Source of the DNA: AC-32 sp035624425
Lineage (GTDB): Bacteria; Actinomycetota; Thermoleophilia; Gaiellales; Gaiellaceae
Assembly (NCBI GenBank): GCA_035624425.1
Contig: DASPRN010000080.1
Coordinates: 1-19,741 of the forward strand
Direction of reading: 5' to 3'
Length of the DNA: 19,741 bases
The notes under the pieces were generated by a model that was given only the letters and a program-made list of their open reading frames with translations, ran no database searches and was not told the origin of the DNA. This document shows positions 6,982-15,113 of this stretch, one piece after another. The translations under genes were made by a program, and so were the position numbers. Numbering within the stretch: position 1 is the stretch's first letter; every line of letters begins with the position of its first letter.

Positions 6982-7890
6982 TCAGGGCGAAGCGGCCGCG
7001 CCGGCGGCCACTCGATCCGCGACCAGCAGCATCTCCCGGGCGACCGGCTGCAGTCTGACCTTCGTGCCGAGCAGGCCGGTGGACACACGCTCGACGACGC
7101 CCCACTCCCAGATTGCGGTCTCGTCGAGGCCGGTGCGGGCCGCGAGCCGGCGGGAGCGTTCTCTCGGGTCGCCCGCGAGCGCGTCGAGCGGGTCCTCGCG
7201 CATGATGATCCCGAGGTCGTACTCGGGTTCTGCGAGGAGGCCGTCCGGGTCGACGAGCTTGAAGCCGTCCGTCGCTTCCAAGGCGTTCCACTGATGAACG
7301 TCGCCATGGACGAGGACGGCCAACTCTTCGCGATATGCGTCGGCGCGCCGCGCTGCGCAGGCGAGCGCGTATTCGACGGCGCGCTCCGAGCACGGGCGGT
7401 CAAGCTCCTCCCAGGTTTCCGCGATGAAGCGGGCGAGCCGGTGAGCCTTCTCGGCGCCCGTCGGCAAGCCGCAGTCGGGCGCGGGCCGCCAGATGCGAGC
7501 GACGGTCGCGCAGAGGATCTCGTGGCGCTCGCGGATCGGCGGCGCGAGCTGGTAGAGCGACCGCCCGAGCCGTTCGATGAGAAGCGCGCCGCGCTCGGCG
7601 TCCTCTCGGAGCAGGCGCGCGCAGCCTTCGCCGAGGGTGAGCCGCAGGACGGCAATCTCGTTCGTCGCGGCGTCGCCGGCGCGGGGCACGATGAGCTTCA
7701 GGACCGCCGGGGTGCCGTCGGCGCGCGTTGCCCTCGCGACGAACGCCTCGGTCGAATCGCGGTACTGGTCGCCGACCGCGATGCCCCAGTCGTCCTCGAG
7801 CCCTCCTATGAGCCGCGGCAGATCGTCGAGCCAGCGCTCGGCACCGACCGCGTATGCCTTCCGGCGCACCACCTCTGGAACCTGGATCAC
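6982..7890 (-). CDS. Aminoglycoside/hydroxyurea phosphotransferase family kinase, APH(6)-like
   Basis: 302 residues with the protein-kinase-like fold of small-molecule phosphotransferases. Seen: ATP-binding lysine in VLKLIVP (K65), catalytic loop HGDVHQWN (195-202) with D197, and metal-binding D214 in VDPDG followed by EPEYDLG. This HGD...DPDG...YDLG layout fits the APH(6)/streptomycin kinase family. The first residues (IQVPE, then a WLDDLP segment) match how that family usually starts, which is why I chose the GTG at 7890 rather than the longer frame that would run into the divergent MMPL gene. Many chromosomal members are not proven resistance enzymes, so a resistance role is possible but unproven. 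It is followed 12 bp later by the hydrolase. Confidence 0.85.
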   Translation of the reverse strand: MIQVPEVVRRKAYAVGAERWLDDLPRLIGGLEDDWGIAVGDQYRDSTEAFVARATRADGTPAVLKLIVPRAGDAATNEIAVLRLTLGEGCARLLREDAERGALLIERLGRSLYQLAPPIRERHEILCATVARIWRPAPDCGLPTGAEKAHRLARFIAETWEELDRPCSERAVEYALACAARRADAYREELAVLVHGDVHQWNALEATDGFKLVDPDGLLAEPEYDLGIIMREDPLDALAGDPRERSRRLAARTGLDETAIWEWGVVERVSTGLLGTKVRLQPVAREMLLVADRVAAGAAASP

Positions 7891-7893
7891 AGG

Positions 7894-7901
7894 TGCATAC
7901 T
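7894..7901. promoter_or_regulatory. Possible bidirectional -10 region between kinase and MMPL genes
   Basis: Only 20 bp separate the two start codons. The AT-richest part reads TGCATACT: CATACT on the plus strand (4/6 to consensus) lies 9 nt before the MMPL ATG, and TATGCA on the minus strand lies 3 nt before the kinase GTG. The plus-strand element is plausible; the minus-strand one is too close for a standard leaderless start and may serve a start slightly further in. Confidence 0.35.
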
Positions 7902-7910
7902 GACCCTGGG

Positions 7911-10067
7911 ATGGGAGTGACCGAGCGGCTGGCGCGCGCCTCGAGCCGTCATCCGTGGCGGACGCTCTCGGCATGGCTCGTCGCGATCGTGCTCGGGCTC
8001 GCCTCGTCGGCGCTGTTCCTGCCGGGGAACCTGACGACGCAGGGGCACTCGACCGGCAACCCGGCCTCAGCGCAGGCGGAGCGGATCTTCAGCGAGCGCT
8101 TCCCGCCCGACAGGAACGGCGTCGACGAGCTGATCGTCGTCAGCTCGGCTTCGCGGCAGGTCAAGACGGACTCGGCCTACCAGGCCTTCGTCAGGAACCT
8201 CATCGCGCAGGCCAAGGCGACGGGCGTCGTCCACCGAATCGTGCCGGCCGGGATCTCGAGCGACGGGCATGCCGTCCTGCTCGCCGTCCAGCGCCGGGCC
8301 GACGTCGACAAGCTCCTGACCCTCGTCGAGCGCGAGGACGGGCAGGGCGGCTTCAGCGTCGTCATGACCGGCGACGGCACACTCGACCACGACTTCACCG
8401 ACCTCTCGCAGCACGACCTCAAGTCGGGCGAGCTGGAGTTCGGCCTGCCCGCCGCGCTCATCATCCTGCTGCTCGTCTTCGGCACCGTCGTCGCGGGGCT
8501 GATCCCGCTGGTGATGGCGCTGATCGCGATCATGGTCGCGCTCGGGCTCAGCGCGCTCGTCGCGGAGGCATTCAGCCTCTCGGTCTTCGCGATCAACATG
8601 CTCACGGGGATGGGGCTGGCGCTCGGGATCGACTACTCGCTGTTCGTCGTCTCGCGCTACCGCGAGGAGCGGGTCGGCGGCCGGGGCGAGCTCGACGCGA
8701 TCGCCGGCGCCGGCGCGACGGCCAGCCGCGCGGTGTTGTTCAGCGGCTCGGTGTTCGTGATCGCGCTGACCGGGATGCTGCTCGTGCCCTCGAACGTGAT
8801 GAAGAGCCTCGCCGTCGGGGCGATCTCGGTGGGGATCGTCTCCGTGATCGCCGCGCTGACCCTGCTGCCGGCGCTGCTCGGCCTGCTCGGCGACCGCGTG
8901 AACGCGCTGCGGCTGCCGTGGATCGGCCGCAGCGAGGGGCAGGAGGGACGCTTCTGGGGCGCGATCGTCCGCGGGGTGATGCGCCGGCCGGTCGTCTATC
9001 TGGTCGTCTTCACCGCGCTGCTCATAGCCCTGGCCGCGCCGGCGCTCGGGCTCAACCTCGGCGCGAGCGGGGTCAGCACGCTGCCGGACCGGCTCGAGGC
9101 GAAGAAGGGCTTCGAGGCGCTGACGCGCTACTTCCCCCAGCAGAGCGCGAGCCCGGCGCTGATCGCGGTCGAGGGCAACGTGCGCTCGCCCCAGGTGCGC
9201 GCGGGAATCCGGCGCCTGCGGTCCGAGCTGGCGAGCGACCCGGTCTTCGGCGGCGGCAGCGACCTGCGCTTCGCGCCGGGGGTCGCGGCGATCGGCGTCC
9301 TGGTCGCGGGCGACAGGAGCGGCCAGCGTGCGCTCGATGCGGTCCGGCGGCTGCGCTCGGAGGAGATCCCGCAAGCCTTCCGCGGCACCGACGTGCGCGT
9401 CGTGGTCGGCGGCGACACGGCCGACAACGTCGACTTCATCCACGACATGAACACCTGGCTGCCGATCGTCTTCGTGTTCGTGCTCGGGCTCAGCTTCATG
9501 ATCCTGACCGTCGTCTTCCGCTCGATCGTGATCGCGGGAGTCTCGATCGCGCTCAACCTGCTCTCGATCACGGCGGCCTACGGGCTGGTGATCCTCGTCT
9601 TCCGCCACGGCATCGGCGCCGGGCTGCTCGGCTTCCAGCGGGTGCACGCGATCGAGGCCTGGGTGCCGCTGTTCCTGTTCTCGGTGCTGTTCGGCCTCTC
9701 GATGGACTACCAGGTGTTCCTGCTCAGCCGGATCAAGGAGCGCTACGACGCGACCGGCTCGACCGACGACGCGGTCACACACGGTGTCGCCTCGACCGCG
9801 CGGCTGATCACCGGCGCGGCCCTGATCATCGTCGCGGTCTTCAGCGGCTTCGCCAGGGGCGACCTGGTCATGTTCCAGCAGATGGGCTTCGGGATCGCGA
9901 TCGCGCTGCTGATCGACGCCACGATCATCCGCTCGGTGCTGCTCCCCGCGGCGATGCGGCTGCTCGGCTCGTGGAACTGGTACCTGCCGGGCTGGCTCGA
10001 GTGGCTGCCGCGGATCGAGGTCGAGCACCACGAGGAGCCCGCCGCGGTGCCCAGCGCCGGCGCCTGA
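7911..10067 (+). CDS. MMPL-family (RND superfamily) membrane transporter
   Basis: 718 residues in two halves, each with one lone membrane helix, a large extracytoplasmic loop and a bundle of helices. Seen: first helix at about 18-37; a cluster at about 180-330 containing GIDYSLFVVSRYREE with D241; the second half mirrors it, with GLSMDYQVFLLSRIKERY and D599. These Asp-Tyr motifs are the proton-relay positions of MMPL proteins, which export lipids, glycolipids or small molecules using the proton gradient. The length is within the range of short MMPL proteins. The ATG at 7911 is chosen; a GTG at 7917 is possible. The stop overlaps the next start by one base (TGATG), so the regulator is probably translationally coupled. 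The substrate cannot be told. Confidence 0.92.
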   Translation: MGVTERLARASSRHPWRTLSAWLVAIVLGLASSALFLPGNLTTQGHSTGNPASAQAERIFSERFPPDRNGVDELIVVSSASRQVKTDSAYQAFVRNLIAQAKATGVVHRIVPAGISSDGHAVLLAVQRRADVDKLLTLVEREDGQGGFSVVMTGDGTLDHDFTDLSQHDLKSGELEFGLPAALIILLLVFGTVVAGLIPLVMALIAIMVALGLSALVAEAFSLSVFAINMLTGMGLALGIDYSLFVVSRYREERVGGRGELDAIAGAGATASRAVLFSGSVFVIALTGMLLVPSNVMKSLAVGAISVGIVSVIAALTLLPALLGLLGDRVNALRLPWIGRSEGQEGRFWGAIVRGVMRRPVVYLVVFTALLIALAAPALGLNLGASGVSTLPDRLEAKKGFEALTRYFPQQSASPALIAVEGNVRSPQVRAGIRRLRSELASDPVFGGGSDLRFAPGVAAIGVLVAGDRSGQRALDAVRRLRSEEIPQAFRGTDVRVVVGGDTADNVDFIHDMNTWLPIVFVFVLGLSFMILTVVFRSIVIAGVSIALNLLSITAAYGLVILVFRHGIGAGLLGFQRVHAIEAWVPLFLFSVLFGLSMDYQVFLLSRIKERYDATGSTDDAVTHGVASTARLITGAALIIVAVFSGFARGDLVMFQQMGFGIAIALLIDATIIRSVLLPAAMRLLGSWNWYLPGWLEWLPRIEVEHHEEPAAVPSAGA

Positions 10068-12517
10068 TGCGCGAGCTTCCGGGCGGAACCGTCACCTTCC
10101 TCTTCACCGACATCGAGGGATCGACCAGGCTGCTGCACGAGCTCGGCGCTGCCTACGCGGATGCGCTGGTCGAGCACCGGCGGGAGCTGCGCGAGGCGTT
10201 CGCGCGGCACGGCGGGGTGGAGGTCGACACCCAGGGGGACGCCTTCTTCTACGCCTTCGCCCGCGCGGGCGACGCGCTGGCGGCGGCCGGCGACGCGCAG
10301 GCCGCGCTGGTGGAGGGGCCGATCCGCGTGCGGATGGGCGTCCACACCGGCGAGCCGATCGTGACCGGCGAGGGGTACGTCGGCCTCGACGTCCACCGGG
10401 CCGCGCGGATCGCGGGAGTCGGCCACGGCGGGCAGGTGCTGGTCTCCTCGGCCACCACCGCGCTTCTGGATCCTAGTAACACTGTGTTACTTGATCTCGG
10501 GGAGCACCGGCTCAAGGACCTGACGGCGCCGGAGCGGATCTACCAGCTCGGCGAGGGTGAGTTTCCGCCGCTTCGCTCGCTCAACCAGTCGAACCTGCCC
10601 GAGCAGCCGACGCCGTTCGCCGGCCGCGAGAAGGAGTTCGCGGAGGTGCTCGTGCTCGTGCGCAATCCGCGCATCCGCCTCGTCACGCTGACCGGCGCGG
10701 GCGGCTCGGGCAAGACCCGGCTCGCGGTCCAGGCCGCGGCCGAGGTGGTCGACGAGCATGAGCACGGCGTCTGGTGGGTCAGCCTGCAGGCGGTGCGAGA
10801 TGCCGAGCTCGTGCTGCCGTCGGTCGCGTCCGTGGTCGGCGCTCAGGGGGACCTCGCCGCGCACATCGGCGACCGGCGGATGCTGCTCGTGCTCGACAAC
10901 CTCGAGCAGGTGCTGGACGCTGCGCCCGCGCTCGGTGGGCTGCTCGCCGCCTGCCCGAACCTCGAGCTGATCGCGACCAGCCGCGAGCCGCTGCGCCTGG
11001 CGGCGGAGCACGAGTACGCCGTCCCGCCGTTCGTCGAGCAGGAGGGCGTCGGCTTCTTCCTCAGCCGGGCGCGGGTGGTTCGCCGCGACTTCGAGCCGGA
11101 CGAGCGCGTCCTCGAGATCTGCCGCCGGGTCGACAACCTGCCGCTTGCGCTCGAGCTCGCGGCGGCACGGGTGCGCGTGCTCTCGACCGCGCAGATGCTC
11201 GAGCGGCTGGAGCGCGCGCTTCCGCTCCTGACCGGCGGAACCCGCGACGCGCCAGAGCGGCAGCGGACCCTGCGCGCCACGATCGGCTGGAGCTACGACC
11301 TCCTCGATGCGGTCGAGCAGCAGGCCTTTCGGCGGCTCGGCGTGTTCGCCGGCGGTTGCACGCTCGACGCGGCCGAGTCCGTTGCCGGCGCCGATCTCGA
11401 CGTGCTGCAGTCGCTGGTCGAGAAGAGCCTGGTGCGCTTCGACGGTGAGCGCCACTCGCTCCTGGAGACGATCCGCGAGTACGCGCTCGAGCGACTCGAG
11501 GAGGCGGGCGAGGCCGAGGAGCGGCGGCGCGGGCACGCCGCGTTCTTTCTCGCCCTCGCCGAGGAGGCCGACCTCTCGGCCGAAGGGAACTACGGCCAGC
11601 GCTACGAGCTCGTTCCCCCGGACCAGGACAACCTTCGCGCCGCGATCGACTGGGCGCTCGCCTCGGGCGGGATCGAGCTCGGGCTTCGGCTGGCGGTTGC
11701 GCTGGAGCAGTTCTGGGTGATCGCCGACCCGTACGAGGGCGTTCGCCGCTTCGAGGCGTTCCTGGCCCGGGCGGACGACGTCCCTCCCCTTCTCCGCGCC
11801 CGGGCGCTGCGCTGTCTCGCCGCCTGTAGGTTCGTCTCGAGCGACTACGAGGGGGCGCAGCCGCTGATGGAGGAGAGCCTCGCGCTCTTCCGCGCAGCGG
11901 ACGACGAGGAAGGCGCCGCCGTCATCCTCCACCGGCTGGCGATCGGCAGCCTCTCCCTGGGCAGGCCGGAGCTGGCGCGCGAGCCGTTGCAGGAGAGCCT
12001 CGCGCTCTTCCGCAAGAGCGGCAACCGGCGCGGGGAGGCGGAGTCGATCGGGACCAGGGGCCATCTCGCCGAGGCCGAGGGCCGTCTGGAGGAGGCGCTC
12101 GCCTTCTACGAGCAGAGCGGGGCACTCGCGGTCGAGGTCGGCTTCGAGTGGTGGGTCCGGAACATGCACCTTTCGGCCGCCGAGATCGAGCTCAGGCTCG
12201 GGCGCGTCGAGGAGGGCGAGCGGTCGGCCCGCCAGGCGCTGGCAGCCGCGCGGGCGTTGGACGACCGCAGAGGGACCGTGCTCGCCCTCGCGATGCTTGC
12301 CTGGGCAGCTGCCGACCGCGGCGACGCTCTGAGGGCCGGCCTGATCTGGGGCGCGATCGAGGCTGAGGAGCAGCGCGGCCCGCTCGGCCAGTGGGAGCGC
12401 CACCGCGACGAGTACTCCGAGCACGTGTTGGCTGCGGAGGGGCCCGTGTTCACGCGAGCGCGCGAGCAGGGCCGGCGGCTATCGCTGGAGCGTACGGCCG
12501 AGAAGGCGCTGGCCTAG
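10067..12517 (+). CDS. Class III cyclase-homology domain fused to NB-ARC ATPase and TPR-like domain (signalling regulator)
   Basis: 816 residues. The cyclase domain (1 to about 165) has FTDIEGST with metal-binding D15, DTQGD with D58, HTGE and DVHRAARI. The lysine that usually selects adenine is Asp here (D54), and the usual transition-state Asn before Arg is His, so activity and substrate are uncertain. Next come a P-loop GAGGSGKT (K216), Walker B LLVLDN (D277) and the NLPLAL motif of AfsR/LuxR-type NB-ARC ATPases. From about 480 the chain is helical with TPR-like repeats (two near-identical QESLALFR-type units). There is no membrane span and no C-terminal DNA-binding domain. It overlaps the MMPL stop by one base. 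A 17-bp palindrome in rare codons lies at 10475-10491. Its end shares CTAG with the next gene. Confidence 0.9.
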   Translation: MRELPGGTVTFLFTDIEGSTRLLHELGAAYADALVEHRRELREAFARHGGVEVDTQGDAFFYAFARAGDALAAAGDAQAALVEGPIRVRMGVHTGEPIVTGEGYVGLDVHRAARIAGVGHGGQVLVSSATTALLDPSNTVLLDLGEHRLKDLTAPERIYQLGEGEFPPLRSLNQSNLPEQPTPFAGREKEFAEVLVLVRNPRIRLVTLTGAGGSGKTRLAVQAAAEVVDEHEHGVWWVSLQAVRDAELVLPSVASVVGAQGDLAAHIGDRRMLLVLDNLEQVLDAAPALGGLLAACPNLELIATSREPLRLAAEHEYAVPPFVEQEGVGFFLSRARVVRRDFEPDERVLEICRRVDNLPLALELAAARVRVLSTAQMLERLERALPLLTGGTRDAPERQRTLRATIGWSYDLLDAVEQQAFRRLGVFAGGCTLDAAESVAGADLDVLQSLVEKSLVRFDGERHSLLETIREYALERLEEAGEAEERRRGHAAFFLALAEEADLSAEGNYGQRYELVPPDQDNLRAAIDWALASGGIELGLRLAVALEQFWVIADPYEGVRRFEAFLARADDVPPLLRARALRCLAACRFVSSDYEGAQPLMEESLALFRAADDEEGAAVILHRLAIGSLSLGRPELAREPLQESLALFRKSGNRRGEAESIGTRGHLAEAEGRLEEALAFYEQSGALAVEVGFEWWVRNMHLSAAEIELRLGRVEEGERSARQALAAARALDDRRGTVLALAMLAWAAADRGDALRAGLIWGAIEAEEQRGPLGQWERHRDEYSEHVLAAEGPVFTRAREQGRRLSLERTAEKALA
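10475..10491. repeat. Perfect 17-bp palindrome inside the cyclase gene
   Basis: AGTAACACTGTGTTACT has two perfectly complementary 8-bp arms around one central base. It lies in a short AT-rich island in otherwise very GC-rich coding DNA and is read through codons rarely used here (AGT, ACT, TTA, CTT). Size and symmetry resemble a dimeric-repressor operator; an RNA hairpin is less likely with a 1-nt centre. No matching regulator can be named from the window. Confidence 0.6.
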
Positions 12518-13062
12518 CGGCGGCGGGCGCGGAGAGCGCGTAGCCGCTTCGTGACGGTCAAGGCGGCGGCGAGCACGAGCAGGAGGGCGCCGAACGAGGC
12601 GAGCACGATCAGGGGAAGGGGCACGGCGTCGGCGTTGCTCGTGCCGAGGTTGTCGATCGCGCGCCGGTAGGCCGAGGGCGAAGGATCGCCCCCGGCTGCG
12701 GAAGGCTTGCCGCCTCCACCCTCGCCCCCGCCGGTCGAGTTGCCTCCGCCTCCGGCTCCGGGCGACGGGTTGATCCCCTGCGGCGTGCGGTTCTCCCTGT
12801 GCGCGATCTGGGCCTGGAGGGCGGCGTTGATGTCGTCGGCCGCGCTCGAGTAGTCGCGCAGGTCCTCCGGCAGGTTCTTGATCGCGTCGCGGTAGCAGTG
12901 CAGCGGGTAGACGCCGATCGCGCGGCCCTTCGACCAGTCGTTCAGAACCTTCTTCCAGCACGGCGTCGCGGCGGCCGCCCGGCCCGGTAGAAACAGGGCC
13001 AGGGTCAACCCTGCCGTGACGGCGATCAGAACCGTTATGTGCGCTGCTGGACGCTTGCGCAT
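12514..13062 (-). CDS. Exported protein with C-terminal membrane anchor, function unknown
   Basis: 182 residues. A Sec signal peptide (about 1-31) ends in an Ala run. A compact extracytoplasmic core of about 33-90 has two cysteines (C35, C56) that could form a disulfide, with the segments DWSKGRAIGVYPLHCYRDAI and LPEDLRDYSSAADDINAALQ. A flexible Gly/Ser/Pro/Asn linker follows (about 98-130). A C-terminal helix (about 147-170) ends in a strongly Arg-rich tail, so the core would sit outside, anchored at its C-terminus. The ATG at 13062 has no clear ribosome binding site. It is divergent from the ligase gene and its TAG stop shares CTAG with the cyclase stop. I do not recognise the family; the core looks constrained rather than random. 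Confidence 0.78.
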   Translation of the reverse strand: MRKRPAAHITVLIAVTAGLTLALFLPGRAAAATPCWKKVLNDWSKGRAIGVYPLHCYRDAIKNLPEDLRDYSSAADDINAALQAQIAHRENRTPQGINPSPGAGGGGNSTGGGEGGGGKPSAAGGDPSPSAYRRAIDNLGTSNADAVPLPLIVLASFGALLLVLAAALTVTKRLRALRARRR

Positions 13063-13117
13063 CTAGTTGCCGGGCAGTGGGTGCGGCGCGGCCAGTCTGC
13101 CCGTCCTGGGTGATCGC

Positions 13118-13147
13118 ATCGTAATCGCCGGGTTAGCGCTTTGTAAA
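13118..13147 (-). promoter_or_regulatory. Promoter of the exported anchored protein
   Basis: On the minus strand TTTACA (13142-13147) and TACGAT (13118-13123) lie 18 bp apart, a fair sigma-70-type pair. Transcription would begin near 13111, giving a leader of about 50 nt. The 125-bp divergent gap (13063-13187) also has an imperfect hairpin (GCGCTT/AAGCGC, 13136-13155) overlapping the -35, and TAGCCT (13172-13177), a possible -10 for the plus-strand ligase gene. Confidence 0.5.
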
Positions 13148-13187
13148 CGAAGCGCCGGACGGCCTCGCTGTTAGCCTCATCGGCCTG

Positions 13188-15113
13188 ATGTGGAGGGCCC
13201 TTGAGCGCCGCGCGGCGCTGCTCCCGCTCGCGGCCGCCGGCGCTCTCGTGGCGGTCTCGGTGCTCTTCTCGGACGGCTCGTCGGGCGGGCGGCTCGTCTG
13301 GATCGGCCTGGCCGCCGTCGTCGCCGCAGGCGCGCTCGCCGTCTGGGCGCTCCTCGTCGAGGAGCCCGTGCTCGGGTCCGAGGCGGTCGTCGCCTTCGGG
13401 CTCTTCGCGGCCTTCGTCGCCTGGTGCGGGCTCTCGGTGCTCTGGTCGATCGAGCCCGACCGCTCCTGGGCCTACCTGAACCGCGGGCTCGTCTACGTGG
13501 CCTTCGCGGCGATCGGGCTCGCATGCGGCGCCTACGTGCCCGGCGCCCGCAGGCTCTGGGCCTACGTACTGGCCGTCGTCGTCGCGCTCGCGCTCGGCTG
13601 GGCCCTGCTCGGGAAGGCGGTGCCGGCGGTCGGCGGCTCCGGCCGGATCGCTCGGCTCGGCGCACCGCTCGGCTACTGGAACGCGCTCGCGCTCCTGCTC
13701 GTCCTCGGGTTGCCGCTCGCGCTCTGGCTCGGCGCCCGCCGCGAGCATCCGCACTGGCTCCGTGCTGCGGGCGTTGTCTACACCTACGCGCTCGTGGTCG
13801 GCATCCTGCTGACCTATTCGCGCGGCGGCGTTCTGGCCGCGGGGATCGCGATCGCGGCGTGGCTCGTGCTCGGCGGGCCGCGGATCGAGAGCGCGGCCGT
13901 GCTCCTCCTCGGCGGCGGAGCCGGGCTCGGCGTCGCGGTCTGGGCCTTCTCGCGGCCCGGTTTGGCGCAGGACGCGCAGGCCCACTCGACGCGCCTGCAC
14001 GACGGCGCCTGGTTCGCGCTCGTCTTCGTGCTCGCGGCGGTCGCGGTCGGGGCGCTCGCGTACCTCGGCTCGCTGGCGGAGGCCGAGCGACCGCTGGACG
14101 AGCGGCGACGGCGGCTCCTCGGGCGCGCGGCGCTCGGCGTGCTGGCGGCCGGGGTTGCTGTCGCGGTGCTCGCGCTGGTCGTCGAGTCGAAGCCGCAGGG
14201 CTGGTTCCGCGATTTCACCCAGCCGGCGACGAACACGTCGGAAACCGTCGGCCCCGGCCGGCTGACGTCGCTCAGCTCGACGAGCCGCTGGCAGTGGTGG
14301 AAGGAAGCCTGGCGCGCCTTCGAGGACCAGCCGGCACAGGGGAGCGGGGCCGGATCGTTCGAGCTCGCGCACCGCCTCTTCCGGACGAACAACCTCGTCG
14401 TCACCGAGCCGCACAACGTGCCGCTGCAGTTCCTGAGCGAGACCGGCGTCGTCGGGTTCCTGCTCGCACTCGGGTCGGTGGCCGCGGCCGGGGTCGGGGT
14501 GACGCGCGCGTTCCGCGGGCTGGACGGCGAGGAACGTGCCGTGGCGGCGGCGCTGATCGTCGGGACGCTGGCCTTCCTGCTCCACTCGCTCGTCGACTTC
14601 GACTGGGACTTCGTCGCGGTCTGCGCGCCGTTCCTGCTCTCGGTCGGCGTCCTGCTCGGCGGCGGGCGCACGGTTCCGGCCGGACGGCGCTGGACGCTGG
14701 CGCCGGTCCCGGCCGCGCTGGCGGTCGCGATCGCGTACTCGCTGCTGACGCCGTGGTACGCGGGGCGGGAGACCGACTCGGCTCTCGCCGCGCTCGAGGC
14801 CGGGCGGCCCGCCGCTGCCGCCCGCGACGCGCACCGCGCGGGGTCACTCGACCCGCTCGCGATCGACCCGCCGCTCGTCGAGGCCGGGGCCGCGGAGCAG
14901 CTCGGCGACTTCGCCGCGGCCCGCGCGCTCTACGTCAAGGCGATCGACCGCCAGCCGCTCAACTGGCGCCCGTGGTACGAGCTCGGCCGCTTCGAGGTCG
15001 GGCTCGGCAACGATCGCGCAGCGCTGGCGCCCCTCCGGCGCGCCGTGGCGCTCGACCGCTTCGGCTCGCTCGCGCCGCCGCTGCTACAGCAGGTCGAGGC
15101 CCGGTTGGGCTAG
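13188..15113 (+). CDS. O-antigen ligase/polymerase-type (Wzy_C) membrane protein with C-terminal TPR-like region
   Basis: 641 residues with about a dozen hydrophobic segments from residue 10 to about 530. GYWNALALLLVLGLPLAL, the LTYSRGG motif (about 208-214) and a large extracytoplasmic loop with RWQWWKEAWRAF, GSGAGSFE and PHNVPLQFLSETGVVGF are hallmarks of the Wzy_C/WaaL family, which joins or polymerises undecaprenyl-linked glycans on the outer face of the membrane. The last ~110 residues are soluble and TPR-like (AARDAHRAGSLDP, AARALYVKAIDRQP, DRAALAPLRRAVALD), a common add-on in such proteins. The ATG at 13188 has no ribosome binding site but TAGCCT ten bases upstream. The nearby methyltransferases and epimerase support a surface-polysaccharide role. 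Ligase versus polymerase cannot be told. Confidence 0.87.
   Translation: MWRALERRAALLPLAAAGALVAVSVLFSDGSSGGRLVWIGLAAVVAAGALAVWALLVEEPVLGSEAVVAFGLFAAFVAWCGLSVLWSIEPDRSWAYLNRGLVYVAFAAIGLACGAYVPGARRLWAYVLAVVVALALGWALLGKAVPAVGGSGRIARLGAPLGYWNALALLLVLGLPLALWLGARREHPHWLRAAGVVYTYALVVGILLTYSRGGVLAAGIAIAAWLVLGGPRIESAAVLLLGGGAGLGVAVWAFSRPGLAQDAQAHSTRLHDGAWFALVFVLAAVAVGALAYLGSLAEAERPLDERRRRLLGRAALGVLAAGVAVAVLALVVESKPQGWFRDFTQPATNTSETVGPGRLTSLSSTSRWQWWKEAWRAFEDQPAQGSGAGSFELAHRLFRTNNLVVTEPHNVPLQFLSETGVVGFLLALGSVAAAGVGVTRAFRGLDGEERAVAAALIVGTLAFLLHSLVDFDWDFVAVCAPFLLSVGVLLGGGRTVPAGRRWTLAPVPAALAVAIAYSLLTPWYAGRETDSALAALEAGRPAAAARDAHRAGSLDPLAIDPPLVEAGAAEQLGDFAAARALYVKAIDRQPLNWRPWYELGRFEVGLGNDRAALAPLRRAVALDRFGSLAPPLLQQVEARLG

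Noticed and set aside
7955..10066. A 1520-residue fusion protein read in the cyclase frame through the whole MMPL gene
   Set aside because: The upstream part is Arg/Ala/Asp-rich shadow translation typical of GC-rich DNA. The MMPL protein is clearly encoded in another frame, and the cyclase family starts at MRELPGGTVTF.
13136..13155. GCGCTT/AAGCGC hairpin as an intrinsic terminator
   Set aside because: It lies in a divergent promoter gap where no transcript should end, has no T-run, and overlaps a good -35 hexamer.
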